Shown piece after piece: positions 1 to 8,581 of a DNA stretch of 64,000 nt (its first letter is position 1; the number at the start of each line of letters is the position of its first letter). This DNA comes from Maridesulfovibrio hydrothermalis AM13 = DSM 14728. GTDB taxonomy: Bacteria; Desulfobacterota; Desulfovibrionia; Desulfovibrionales; Desulfovibrionaceae. The position numbers and the translations under genes are program-made. Location: positions 1,830,370-1,894,369 of the forward strand of contig NC_020055.1 in NCBI RefSeq assembly GCF_000331025.1. Reading direction: 5' to 3'. The notes beneath the pieces are model-generated. The model was not told where the DNA came from. It did not search any database and saw nothing but the letters and a program-made list of their open reading frames with translations.

Positions 1-3000
1 GCCCGGTGTTTACAGTGAACATGATATTCAGGGACGTCTGTATTCTAATACTTATGCAATGCTTAAAGAATTGACTGCGTTTATGGGACAGTCTCATGAA
101 TTCAGAGCCAGTTATCCTACTGGGCGGCCTATTAAAGGACAGGTTCTTAAAAACTCACCCTTTGACCTTGTTTTTCTTCATGACGCGACTCTAGGCCCTG
201 ACCGGGTTGCATCGAATCCGCAAACTATGGCCGAACTCATTGGTGAATCCATTTACCTTGAAATCGGTAATTCCTACCTTAATCAGTCTCAGTCTTCGGC
301 TTTGACTAATATGGTTCAGTATTCGGGCGGTCAGGCTATGGATGAGATAGCGGGGAAAACCTTTTTCAACACAATGGGCAATGTAACCTTTCAATTGCCT
401 TCATTTAATGAGCTGTATGCATACTGGGCCAACAGGGCCGTTCTTGAAATTTTTTCGCCCGACCAGTTGCAGGAAATTCAAAAAGATAAAACAAATCAGC
501 TGGAAAGTGATTCTGGGCATATTAATGATTTTCGGCCAGCTTCCTCGTCGAAGCTGGAGGTTGAAAAAGATATACTGAAAATTGTGGATATGGCCGTAAA
601 GAAGTCAATCGCTTTTACAGAGTCTTTTATAATTCATGCGGGAAAAGAAATGGGCGCATCCATGTATGAGCATTCGCCGGACGTGGTGAGTCAGGATGTC
701 GAAAAGTACGTGACAGCTTTTTTAAATCCTCAATGGCACAGCAAAGGGGAAATGCCTTTTGCTCCATACCGTCTGCCCGACAACATGAATAAGGGGGAAA
801 ATGATAATACAAACCCCTCTCGTGCTCTTTCCGCAGTCTTGGATGAGGTTGATGAAGTTGTTTCTGCGTTGCTGGATGAGGTTCAGAATCCATTTCAACT
901 TGATCAGGCGAAAAGACTTATCACTTGCCTTGAAAACTGCACCGCTGTTTTTGATAAAAAAGCGGAAAAGTTCGACGAAAATGCTAAAGAGCGCACTCTC
1001 GGAGTAGGGGGAGTGCTGGAAAAATCCAAGGCGGAGCTTGAGGAGTTTATTCATGAAGTTTCAGCAGGAGTCCGGAAAGATGCATTGTGCCATTGGGCAG
1101 TAAGGTTTTTTCAAAAACTATCCTATATTTATGATGATGAGATCGGTCCGCTTCGTATTTACAGACTAGTTGCGGGAAGCCTCCGTGAGCAACGTGATAA
1201 ATTGCAACAGATCATCAACAATAAGGAAACAAAGCTGCAGGAGGCAGACGGCCTTCAGGAGCAAGTCCGGGTTGAACTTAAAGAACAGGCTCGGAGTGAA
1301 CTTGAGTCATTCAAGCGTAATTGCTCTAACCGGAGTACTCTGGTTTTGCGCACTATGGTGAATGAAGCTTTTCTCGAAAGGACGTGGAAAAAGATTGCTC
1401 CGGAACTGCAAAAGAAAACAGGAACGTATACAGCAAGACTCAGGCAAGTTGTATCCGGTCAGGATTTTGGCGGGCGGGAGATTTACTTAGCTGCCAAAAC
1501 AGTCATTTTCGGTATTCTCAAAGAACTCAAAAAAGAGTTTAGAAATTCACCTAAAGCCCGTCTTGGGTCAGATATTTTCGACCTTTGCGGATACATAGAT
1601 TACGGTGAACTCAAAGCTGAATTAGGCCGGGCGCGACATGACCATTTCATTGTCAATACTGTGGAGAATGAAAGTTCTCACAATATTGTATATGCATTGC
1701 TGCCGACATATGGTCCTGCCTCCTCAAAGCAGGAAAGCGGAATTTTCTACAAACGGTTCAGGGATTGTATAAATAATAACATGGAGTCCGTGGGCGGCAG
1801 TTCAGATACCTATTCCATGGAGGAAATGGGGCCTGATGAGCCGGGACGCATTGTTGTACGACACATTTCCATGAACCATCCTTCATATAATCTCAGGGAT
1901 ATCGGCTATTACTATTCTGCCTATTGCAAACACGGCAAAAATAAGGCTCTGGCTCATATCCACAAAGAATATGCCAGACTGCCGGAAATCGTTCTGGATT
2001 CTCAGGTCGAACGTTTTGTGACCTGCGGCAATAATGATTGCAGTTACGATATAACGCACCTTTCACGTGAAGAACTTACCTGTCCGGGCTGCAACCGTCC
2101 TATTCTCAGCCGTTGCGGGAATCCTGGCTGCCCTGAAGATCACTTGAATGAGCATGCAGCTATTTTATCCGGTGATGACAGGATTTTTTGCCCGACCTGT
2201 AAAAAACGTATCAAAACACGCTGGTGGTATTGCAACGATCATAATGTCTTAATCTCCAGAGAATCCAGTTATTGTAAACTTTGTCTGCAGGAATATGCCG
2301 CGGGTGATCGTTACTTTGAAGATGTATCCATGTCTGAGGAAGTTGTTCCCCATTTTCCTTGTCCGGGCTGCCTGACGACAGGGCAGGAAAATCCCTTCAA
2401 GGTGACATTCAGTAATGTATATGACGAAGTGAAAGATGAAGACGTTCCTGAAGCGTTGAAAATCTATTTCAGCACCAAGACTCCGCAAGGTCGCTGCCCT
2501 AAGTGCAGCTCTTTGCTTTTGCCGGTCTGCCCTTACTACGAACCAAATGACAACGAAACACCGCATTTTGTCCAGCGTGGAGAAGGCAGCAGGGCCTCTC
2601 AGTATCATTCCGAAGATGAAGCTCGTGAGATGGAACTCCAGTTCGGGCAGGCTAAAGAAAAGTTCTTTTGCACAAGCGATCAGGATCATGCACAGAAATG
2701 CATCCGTGAATGCTCGTATTGCGGTCTACCGCTACGTGAAGATGCTAAGTATTGCCCGCGCTGCCAGCGTAAACGGGTTAACGAAATACAAAATATTAAT
2801 GATGAAGCAAGCAAAGCAAAGAAGCTGCAAGAGATGAATCATCATAATCAATTGTATTTTGGAGATAATTTCAAGAAAGACATAACACATACGTGTACCC
2901 CCCAAAAGCAGCTTGATTCGGAACAGCTTATCCCCGGTAAGAAAAAAGCAATATCGAAGCAAAAATCAGAAGAGGCGTCTCATACCCGTTTGAAAAATGA

Positions 3001-3076
3001 ATTGGTGCTGGAGGAAAATCTGGATGCTCTTGAAGCCTTTAAATCCGGAAAGGAGGAGGGCTATGGAGGACAATAG
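1..3076 (+). CDS. Tubulin-like protein with C-terminal zinc ribbons (5' end outside window)
   Basis: The reading frame is open from base 2, so the gene begins upstream; the first in-window ATG is at 59 but has no reason to be the start. The first ~150 residues (segments like NTYAMLKEL and PFDLVFLHD) resemble the middle of bacterial tubulin-like (Tubulin_2-type) proteins. The glycine-rich GTP loop would lie upstream and cannot be checked. A long helical, charged stretch follows. From about residue 650 to 900 (counted from base 59) there are at least six CxxC-type pairs (CPGC, CPTC, CKLC, CPGC, CPKC, CSYC, CPRC), a chain of zinc ribbons. It heads a tightly packed operon and its last 14 bases overlap the next gene. 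Tubulin assignment is moderate; the zinc ribbons are plain in the sequence. Confidence 0.6.
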   Translation, partial: PGVYSEHDIQGRLYSNTYAMLKELTAFMGQSHEFRASYPTGRPIKGQVLKNSPFDLVFLHDATLGPDRVASNPQTMAELIGESIYLEIGNSYLNQSQSSALTNMVQYSGGQAMDEIAGKTFFNTMGNVTFQLPSFNELYAYWANRAVLEIFSPDQLQEIQKDKTNQLESDSGHINDFRPASSSKLEVEKDILKIVDMAVKKSIAFTESFIIHAGKEMGASMYEHSPDVVSQDVEKYVTAFLNPQWHSKGEMPFAPYRLPDNMNKGENDNTNPSRALSAVLDEVDEVVSALLDEVQNPFQLDQAKRLITCLENCTAVFDKKAEKFDENAKERTLGVGGVLEKSKAELEEFIHEVSAGVRKDALCHWAVRFFQKLSYIYDDEIGPLRIYRLVAGSLREQRDKLQQIINNKETKLQEADGLQEQVRVELKEQARSELESFKRNCSNRSTLVLRTMVNEAFLERTWKKIAPELQKKTGTYTARLRQVVSGQDFGGREIYLAAKTVIFGILKELKKEFRNSPKARLGSDIFDLCGYIDYGELKAELGRARHDHFIVNTVENESSHNIVYALLPTYGPASSKQESGIFYKRFRDCINNNMESVGGSSDTYSMEEMGPDEPGRIVVRHISMNHPSYNLRDIGYYYSAYCKHGKNKALAHIHKEYARLPEIVLDSQVERFVTCGNNDCSYDITHLSREELTCPGCNRPILSRCGNPGCPEDHLNEHAAILSGDDRIFCPTCKKRIKTRWWYCNDHNVLISRESSYCKLCLQEYAAGDRYFEDVSMSEEVVPHFPCPGCLTTGQENPFKVTFSNVYDEVKDEDVPEALKIYFSTKTPQGRCPKCSSLLLPVCPYYEPNDNETPHFVQRGEGSRASQYHSEDEAREMELQFGQAKEKFFCTSDQDHAQKCIRECSYCGLPLREDAKYCPRCQRKRVNEIQNINDEASKAKKLQEMNHHNQLYFGDNFKKDITHTCTPQKQLDSEQLIPGKKKAISKQKSEEASHTRLKNELVLEENLDALEAFKSGKEEGYGGQ

Positions 3077-3572
3077 TCACATCGGTCATTTAAAGGAGCG
3101 TCTGATCTGTATATATTGCGAAATCATCATTCCGGAACAGGTTCTTCCCGGAACATTTCCTGAAAATGCGGAGAAACCTGAAAAGGAAATTCTAGCCACC
3201 GCGCTTAAGGAAACCAAAAGGAAAGTTCAGGAGATTATTTTGACTATGGATACCGTCAGCAGTGATGCGTTACGCATTCGTATTCCTGATGTGGAGTACC
3301 TTCGTACTCTGCTGCGTGCGGAATATATGTACCATGCCAGCCTTTCCGGAAGGAAAAGTATCCTTCGCTATGCGACTGGGAACGGAGAGGATGATTCGCA
3401 GATCATGCGTAAATTCATGTGCTCATATGGATTGGAAAGGGATGAAGATCTCAAAAAATACCGGCGCCGGATTCTAAAGTATTTCAATGATTCCAGTACG
3501 GATAAACAACTAGCTCGCGAAGCCATCAACTTCATGCACCACTGTCTGAAAGACCCGTTTTCTAAGGAGTAA
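3063..3572 (+). CDS. Unknown soluble protein of the tubulin-like operon, 169 aa
   Basis: The start is the ATG at 3063, preceded by AAAGGAGGAG and overlapping the end of the upstream gene by 14 bases; an in-frame upstream extension lacks a ribosome site. The product is a soluble, charged, largely helical protein (CIYCEIIIPEQVLP near the N terminus, Arg/Lys-rich middle). I see no signal peptide, membrane segment or known catalytic motif. The overlap upstream and the one-base gap downstream make co-translation with the tubulin-like protein and the next gene very likely. Function unknown; likely a subunit or adaptor of that system. Confidence 0.75.
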   Translation: MEDNSHIGHLKERLICIYCEIIIPEQVLPGTFPENAEKPEKEILATALKETKRKVQEIILTMDTVSSDALRIRIPDVEYLRTLLRAEYMYHASLSGRKSILRYATGNGEDDSQIMRKFMCSYGLERDEDLKKYRRRILKYFNDSSTDKQLAREAINFMHHCLKDPFSKE

Positions 3573-3573
3573 T

Positions 3574-4050
3574 ATGGTGAGTACACAACTTGAACAAACA
3601 CGCAAAGCTGCAATCTCGGTAGTTCGTGGTATCGTTTTACCCCGCATTTCCCGGAAACTGCTTTCAGAGTTAATAAATGCGCACGAAAACGATTACCATC
3701 TGCTCGGCAAGGTCGTCGGCCTGCACGAGCGGACTCTGGAAGAGGATTTTGCCAGCATCAAAAGTGCTAAGGAACTTGAGCATCTGCGGCACACTTATTG
3801 TGAAGAAGAGCTGGAAAATTCTATTCGCTCCAAATATCTCATAGAACGATTTAAAAATCTGAAACCAATGGTGGACAATATAACCTCTCAGTTATCACGG
3901 ATTGAAAGCGAGATATCTTGTCTTGGCCGTATCTCCGTAGACTCACAGGTTTTGCCCGATGTTATTGATGATACGCTTAAGCGTTTTGGGATTGCTTCCC
4001 GTAACAAGTGCACAGCAGTGCAGAATCAAACCCCGGGCGAGGTGCTATGA
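3574..4050 (+). CDS. Unknown helical protein of the tubulin-like operon, 158 aa
   Basis: ATG one base after the previous stop, with the ribosome site AAGGAG inside the upstream gene's end. The protein is almost wholly charged amphipathic helix with coiled-coil-like heptads in the second half (LIERFKNL..MVDNITSQLSRIESEI). No known domain recognised. It ends in an ATGA overlap with the next gene, so the two are translationally coupled. Probably a structural or adaptor component acting with the tubulin-like protein; this is inference from position only. Confidence 0.75.
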   Translation: MVSTQLEQTRKAAISVVRGIVLPRISRKLLSELINAHENDYHLLGKVVGLHERTLEEDFASIKSAKELEHLRHTYCEEELENSIRSKYLIERFKNLKPMVDNITSQLSRIESEISCLGRISVDSQVLPDVIDDTLKRFGIASRNKCTAVQNQTPGEVL

Positions 4051-4994
4051 TGGATTATACAACTCCGCAATCTATGGAACATGCTCTTGTTCAGCGTCTT
4101 GTTCAAACCAGCACGCAGCTTCAGAGAGAAGAAGATTTTTCCACTGTAGAAAAACAGGATCTTGCCCGATCTTTGGGAATAAACTGGTTTCAGGCTACGT
4201 CTTTCAAACAGGCTTTAAAAAGTCTGGATACATTCCTGAAAGATAATAAATCAGAACCGACGAAGAAGCAGGCTCTTGTCAATGGACTCAAAGCATTGCT
4301 CAGCGAGTTGATTCCGACATTATTTGTTATTCGTCTGGGGGAAGACGATGACAACTATATGCCGGATGAAAACGGTTTAGTCTTGCGCCTGCGCCACCAT
4401 TTCCTGCTGGAGCGAATTTATCAAGATCACTATATGCAGCCCCGTTCCGGGGCTTCAGCTCATTGCTCGGAAGTGCTTTGCAGCCCAGCAAAAAATGCTT
4501 TCGGCCTTGATATCTGGTTTGCAAACCTTGAGTCGGCTATCCGGTATATTAATGAAGAGCTGGGATTAAATAAAGCCTACGCTGAGAATATTATTACAGG
4601 CAAGCTCGACTCTTTGTTGACTGATCCCGATATAAGTCAGGGGGAAAAAAGTCTGCTTTTGAAATTTGTTTCGGCTGTGGGGCGCACACGGAAAAATCTG
4701 GAAGAGGATTACGGGAAAAAATCCAGTCATGTGCTGCCTTCGCAGCTGGGGGCGTTTATTCCCACCATGAGGGACATCAGCCATTTGATCCGGTCGCACA
4801 TTCATGAAGTATACGCACCTGAAGATGGAGCTATGAATGCATCCAAGTTTGTGGTGAATGATAAAGATTCTTCGGCCGAAGAGGAACAAGTAAAACCGCA
4901 GCCGGCACAACCGCAGCCGGCACAACCGCAGCAGAAAAAGCAGGAAATAGCTCAACTGCTTAAGGACTTTATTAAAAATTCCGCAGGAGACTGA
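4047..4994 (+). CDS. Unknown protein with Pro/Gln-rich linker, tubulin-like operon, 315 aa
   Basis: I choose the ATG at 4047, which forms an ATGATG start and overlaps the previous stop; a longer in-frame extension from 4008 would overlap the upstream gene by 43 bases without a ribosome site. The body is soluble and helical. Near the C terminus an acidic stretch leads into a PQPAQPQPAQPQQ linker encoded by a 15-bp tandem repeat, then a final amphipathic helix (IAQLLKDFIKNSAGD). A flexible linker ending in a helix resembles a docking tail. No known family recognised. Confidence 0.75.
   Translation: MMDYTTPQSMEHALVQRLVQTSTQLQREEDFSTVEKQDLARSLGINWFQATSFKQALKSLDTFLKDNKSEPTKKQALVNGLKALLSELIPTLFVIRLGEDDDNYMPDENGLVLRLRHHFLLERIYQDHYMQPRSGASAHCSEVLCSPAKNAFGLDIWFANLESAIRYINEELGLNKAYAENIITGKLDSLLTDPDISQGEKSLLLKFVSAVGRTRKNLEEDYGKKSSHVLPSQLGAFIPTMRDISHLIRSHIHEVYAPEDGAMNASKFVVNDKDSSAEEEQVKPQPAQPQPAQPQQKKQEIAQLLKDFIKNSAGD
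4896..4931 (+). repeat. 15-bp tandem repeat coding for PQPAQ
   Basis: CCGCAGCCGGCACAA occurs twice in tandem (4896-4910 and 4911-4925) followed by a partial third copy. It lies in frame in the preceding gene and codes for the Pro/Gln/Ala linker. Such repeats change copy number easily, so linker length may vary between strains. Confidence 0.85.
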
Positions 4995-4996
4995 TA

Positions 4997-5446
4997 ATGC
5001 CACTTCCTAATGATGTTATAATGAGTCTGGTTGATACCTGTTGTCAGGGTGCAAATGTCAGTCATGTTGAGAAGCAGCACCTTATTGAAATCTCAAAAAT
5101 CACCCTCAATTCTTTTTATGATAACGGGGAGATCCCAGACGAATCCTATCTTGTGTACCTTAAAGAGCTTCAGAAATTTTGTGTGACGCTTTCTGATGAA
5201 AAAGAGAAGATCCGTAAAGAGTGGGAACAGAAAGTTCAAGCTGCGAAAAAGGAAAATGAAGAAGACATTTGTGAAGTCTCTGATTGCATCCAGGCCATTG
5301 CAGGGAAAAATAAAAATTCGGATGTTATCCGTCAGATTTTGACTGCGATTGTAAACTGTGAGCGTAAATCTGTCCCCGAAGAGTTCCGGAACGAATTTAC
5401 CAAACTCCAGAAAGCCTTAGGACTGGACAGATTTTTAGACAACTAA
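4997..5446 (+). CDS. Unknown soluble protein of the tubulin-like operon, 149 aa
   Basis: ATG two bases after the previous stop, with AGGAG 8 bases upstream. Soluble, helical and acidic, with a strongly charged predicted coiled coil in the middle (KEKIRKEWEQKVQAAKKENEED). No membrane segment, no recognised domain. The packing keeps it in the same transcript as its neighbours. Confidence 0.72.
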   Translation: MPLPNDVIMSLVDTCCQGANVSHVEKQHLIEISKITLNSFYDNGEIPDESYLVYLKELQKFCVTLSDEKEKIRKEWEQKVQAAKKENEEDICEVSDCIQAIAGKNKNSDVIRQILTAIVNCERKSVPEEFRNEFTKLQKALGLDRFLDN

Positions 5447-5461
5447 CACGGTGGGGATTCT

Positions 5462-6202
5462 ATGAATAACTCGCTTGAGCAGGCCCTCAGAGAGGTCATG
5501 AAAATTGAAAAAGAAAGACTCTCAAATATACAGCAGGCAGGCATTTGCAATTCTGCGGATCCGGCCGCTTTTTCCAGACTAGCCTTTGTTGTAAAGCCAA
5601 TGACCTTGGTGTTGTTAGGTGTTTCTGCAATTCTGGTTGCCTTATCAGTTTTCTTAGCCTTTTCTTCAATGAATCAGACAAAGATATTGAATAGCAATAT
5701 AGAATTACGTGCAGAACTGGAGGAGAAAAAAAGTACTGAGAATAAACCAAAAGCACCTTCTGCCGAGGTAATTACAGCTGGGTTACAAGTTAAGTTCGGG
5801 AACCATGCGTCAAAAGGATCTCTTTCGAAGTATTTTAAATATAGCAAAGCAAATGGGCACGAAATAATTTTTGATTCAAATGATCCAGTTTTTGAGGGAG
5901 TAGTAGCAAAGAACAATAACATATATTTGCACATTACAATTGAGAAAAAGATATCGTTCAAGCAGAAATATATGCTTTTGGAGTATTTAGCTGAAAATTT
6001 TCCGGCTATTAAGTTTATCTCAAAGAGCCACATTGAAAAGAATATAACACTGGAAAAGAGCTGGGTTGAATGGGATGAAGCCAGCGTTGAAGATCATGAA
6101 ATTATTATTCCGCTGAATCTGGATTTTAAAAAATTCAAAGGAATTGTGCTTACCGGGGCAGCTCTTGTGCTCCCTCATAGTGAAATAAAGGTAGATATAT
6201 AA
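5462..6202 (+). CDS. Single-pass membrane protein of the tubulin-like operon, 246 aa
   Basis: ATG 15 bases after the previous gene, with GGTGGGG upstream. A soluble N-terminal ~42 residues is followed by one membrane helix (about residues 43-66, LVLLGVSAILVALSVFLAF), a short coiled coil and a ~160-residue domain ending in alternating hydrophobic strands (FKGIVLTGAALVLPHSEIKVDI). The layout suits a bitopic protein with a cytoplasmic head that could touch the soluble partners and a periplasmic beta-rich domain. Its stop overlaps the next ATG by one base (TAATG). No family recognised. This gene and the two after it look more AT-rich than those upstream. Confidence 0.75.
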   Translation: MNNSLEQALREVMKIEKERLSNIQQAGICNSADPAAFSRLAFVVKPMTLVLLGVSAILVALSVFLAFSSMNQTKILNSNIELRAELEEKKSTENKPKAPSAEVITAGLQVKFGNHASKGSLSKYFKYSKANGHEIIFDSNDPVFEGVVAKNNNIYLHITIEKKISFKQKYMLLEYLAENFPAIKFISKSHIEKNITLEKSWVEWDEASVEDHEIIIPLNLDFKKFKGIVLTGAALVLPHSEIKVDI

Positions 6203-6930
6203 TGAAGTGGGATAAATTGCAGATGAGATCACGAGAATTTATCCGTGCTGCCTGCAACAAGTTAAAGAGAGAGTCTTCTGCGACAGATTTTCACTTGAAT
6301 CGGATAGCTAATGAAATAGAAAAATCTTTCAGGATTGATACAATACTACCTTCAATGATCGCGTTTTTGGCTTTGATATTCTCTATCTATGCAGCACAGC
6401 AAACATATAGTTTTTTTTTAAAAGAGCGACTGGATAGACGGGGAAGTATTGTGTGCAAAGCTTATATAGGTAAAAAAGATCTTAGTATCCATAATGTTAA
6501 AAAAATGTATGGTCTTTTGCCTCAGAATGGAAGTGATAGCCGCCAATTATATAATTGTGAAACAAAGTCAGATTTTATGAATTGCACTTTATTTTTAGTA
6601 TGGGAATCTGACAAAGATTCATCTGTGAATTTGAGCGATGTTGAAGATAAATTAGATTCTTTTGTATACACAGTAAAGATCGCACCTAGTGTAGGTGGGC
6701 GCCATTTTGTGTATGAAACTAAAGAAGGTGATATAGATTTTGTTATAGTTGAACCGCCATATGCTTTTTTACCTATAACTACGAAGGAGGTAGATGCGGT
6801 TGTTACTGAAACTATTTCTAAATTAGAAGGGGATGGAAAATTTGATTTGTATATCGTAGAGACAAGAAAGGAGAATCGGGGAAGTGAAAATAATCGTTCT
6901 GGCAATAATTTTTATGGTTATATTGATTGA
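6202..6930 (+). CDS. Second single-pass membrane protein of the tubulin-like operon, 242 aa
   Basis: Starts on the last base of the preceding stop. It has the same architecture as its neighbour: ~48 cytoplasmic residues, one membrane helix (about 49-72, MIAFLALIFSIYAAQQTYSFF), then a ~170-residue domain likely outside the membrane. It may be a diverged paralogue or heteromeric partner, though I cannot show similarity by eye. The last 47 bases overlap the next gene. No family recognised. Confidence 0.72.
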   Translation: MKWDKLQMRSREFIRAACNKLKRESSATDFHLNRIANEIEKSFRIDTILPSMIAFLALIFSIYAAQQTYSFFLKERLDRRGSIVCKAYIGKKDLSIHNVKKMYGLLPQNGSDSRQLYNCETKSDFMNCTLFLVWESDKDSSVNLSDVEDKLDSFVYTVKIAPSVGGRHFVYETKEGDIDFVIVEPPYAFLPITTKEVDAVVTETISKLEGDGKFDLYIVETRKENRGSENNRSGNNFYGYID

Positions 6931-7906
6931 TTCTTCAGCACAATGTGCAATGATATTCAGGGATAAGGGTAAAAAGCAATTGGTTTTGAAGGTAGATATG
7001 CGTGACCATATTAGAAGCTACTCAATAGGCGAAGGAAAACATGATGTTAAACAGATAACTATCGAAAAGAGACTTGGGGTTAATAGAGAGTGGGATGCAA
7101 AGAAAATATTCCGCCTGAGGGATTATGAATTAAGCCCTAACATCAGGAAAAAGCTTAAAGTAAGCGACGGTCATTATACGTATTTGACTCCGGGATTAAG
7201 TGAAAAGGGTGAACCTTTTGGCATCTTGCATTGCTTAAAAGACCTTGAAGATGTGTCGTTGCTTGATGAGGTTATAGAGTGCAGATACCTCCCGTTCACT
7301 GCGAATTATGATTTATCAAGTTTGACTGTAGATCATGTAAAAGTAGCCCTTACACACCCCATAGCGGGGCTTAGGTATACAGGTAACATAGATATACCGA
7401 ATAATAAATTTAAAAAAGCAATAATTCTAAGTTATACTGATAGCGAAATAGACACCTCGGTGGGTAAAAGGGCATATAAAGACGAAGAAAAATTTGCAAT
7501 AAATACAGTGTACTCTATCCTCAGGGCATTAAAGGTAAAGAACGACTTAAAAAAACGGAAAGGTAGCGAAGGTATTGCAATAAAGACTTATTTTTTCTCT
7601 GATACTTTTTCTTTGCCAGCCCGAGGAGGTTTGTCAAGCGAAAAGAGTGAAACTATAAGGAGGAAGGAGAGGAAAACAGAAATATATTATTATAATGGAG
7701 ATTTTTCCGGTCAGGACTTGTTAAATAAAGCAACACTTATTTTAAAAAAGAAAATTACAACGGAAACAATAGAAGTTCTTCATAGACTGAAAAGCAAAAA
7801 CCGCTTGCAAAAGATTTCTGATAAGGATTTTACAACAGTCATTGAGATTTTATCAAAGAGTATTAAGGCAAATAATTTTCAATCTATTGAAGAGCTTTTG
7901 GGCTAA
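6884..7906 (+). CDS. Exported unknown protein, last gene of the tubulin-like operon, 340 aa
   Basis: GTG start at 6884 preceded by GGGGAA, inside the end of the upstream gene. The first ~20 residues are a short signal peptide (MKIIVLAIIFMVILIDSSAQC), so the rest should be periplasmic. The mature part is Lys/Glu-rich with no recognised fold. About 65 bases downstream lies a perfect palindrome that probably ends the operon. Placing a periplasmic protein after two bitopic ones suggests a cell-envelope-spanning assembly. Confidence 0.7.
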   Translation: MKIIVLAIIFMVILIDSSAQCAMIFRDKGKKQLVLKVDMRDHIRSYSIGEGKHDVKQITIEKRLGVNREWDAKKIFRLRDYELSPNIRKKLKVSDGHYTYLTPGLSEKGEPFGILHCLKDLEDVSLLDEVIECRYLPFTANYDLSSLTVDHVKVALTHPIAGLRYTGNIDIPNNKFKKAIILSYTDSEIDTSVGKRAYKDEEKFAINTVYSILRALKVKNDLKKRKGSEGIAIKTYFFSDTFSLPARGGLSSEKSETIRRKERKTEIYYYNGDFSGQDLLNKATLILKKKITTETIEVLHRLKSKNRLQKISDKDFTTVIEILSKSIKANNFQSIEELLG

Positions 7907-7971
7907 AATACTTTCTTGAACCTTTCAAAAAAGGGGCGGGCTGATCTGCTCCAATAAAAAAGCATTACGTC

Positions 7972-8023
7972 ATAATAATAGGGCGGACCTGAGTCAGCTG
8001 ACTCAGGTCCGCCCTATTATTAT
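7972..8023. terminator. Perfect 52-bp palindrome, likely bidirectional terminator
   Basis: Two exact 26-base arms (left arm containing GGGCGGACCTGAGTCAG) meet at AGCT with no spacer. The outer arms are ATAATAATA/TATTATTAT, giving A/U-rich flanks on both strands. It lies just after the last gene of the tubulin-like operon. Terminator is the simplest reading, but perfect symmetry over 52 bp is unusual and a protein-binding site is possible. Confidence 0.65.
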
Positions 8024-8077
8024 TCTCAAGTTTGCAGTTAAAAAGTCTTAAACTATCATTTGCTAAGGACTTCGAAG

Positions 8078-8219
8078 ATGAACCTTAAATTTGAGATGAA
8101 TTTTACTGCTAGCCATTATTACCGGTATCTACATGAGTCTTATTCCGGTAATAGGTTTTGTGATTGGTAAAGTAGAGTATGAGCTTGAGTTGAAGCAGCA
8201 TTGTCAATCAATCATCTGA
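8078..8219 (+). pseudogene. Frameshifted small membrane protein gene
   Basis: An ATG at 8078 with AAGGA upstream opens MNLKFEMNF; about 30 bases in, the sense shifts by one frame to LLAIITGIYMSLIPVIGFVIGK followed by VEYELELKQHCQSII and a stop at 8217. The second part is a clear membrane helix with a charged tail, and the two parts join naturally if one base is removed near 8100-8104. I read it as a decayed or misread gene of about 46 codons; no family recognised. Confidence 0.4.
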
Positions 8220-8313
8220 TTTATTGAATTTATTTTCCATTAAAGGCTATTAATCTATGGGGCAGCCTGTCTGCTTTAGCTCAAAGAAAAGGCAATGATC
8301 TAAGCCATAAAAA

Positions 8314-8346
8314 AAAGGCCTTACGTCATATTAACGTAAGGCCTTT
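8314..8346 (-). terminator. Terminator of tRNA-Pro
   Basis: AAAGGCCTTACGT and ACGTAAGGCCTTT form a 13-bp stem with a 7-base loop. On the minus strand the stem is followed by a run of eight T, ten bases after the tRNA 3' end. A classic intrinsic terminator. Confidence 0.85.
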
Positions 8347-8355
8347 GAATTTACT

Positions 8356-8432
8356 TGGTCGGGGCAGGATGATTCGAACACCCGGCATCTTGCTCCCAAA
8401 GCAAGCGCGCTACCAGACTGCGCCATGCCCCG
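8356..8432 (-). tRNA. tRNA-Pro (anticodon UGG)
   Basis: The minus strand reads CGGGGCA at the 5' end pairing with TGCCCCG at the 3' end, with a D arm, the anticodon stem CTTGC/GCAAG around TTTGGGA (anticodon TGG), and GGTTCGA-type T loop (GTGTTCGAATC). The CCA end is encoded. 77 nt. Its 3' end points toward the tubulin-like cluster, the side where integrative elements usually insert. Confidence 0.95.
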
Positions 8433-8581
8433 ACTCGTTGCCGCAGAAAGAGAGCTAATGGAATCAGTGGTTGTTGGCAAGCATTAATTTTAATTATTTT
8501 GTTTTTAATTTGCTTATATATTTGTTAAGTCTTTAATTTCAGTGTGTTAGGAGGTTTTGCCTTTTTTTAGACTTTTTCATC

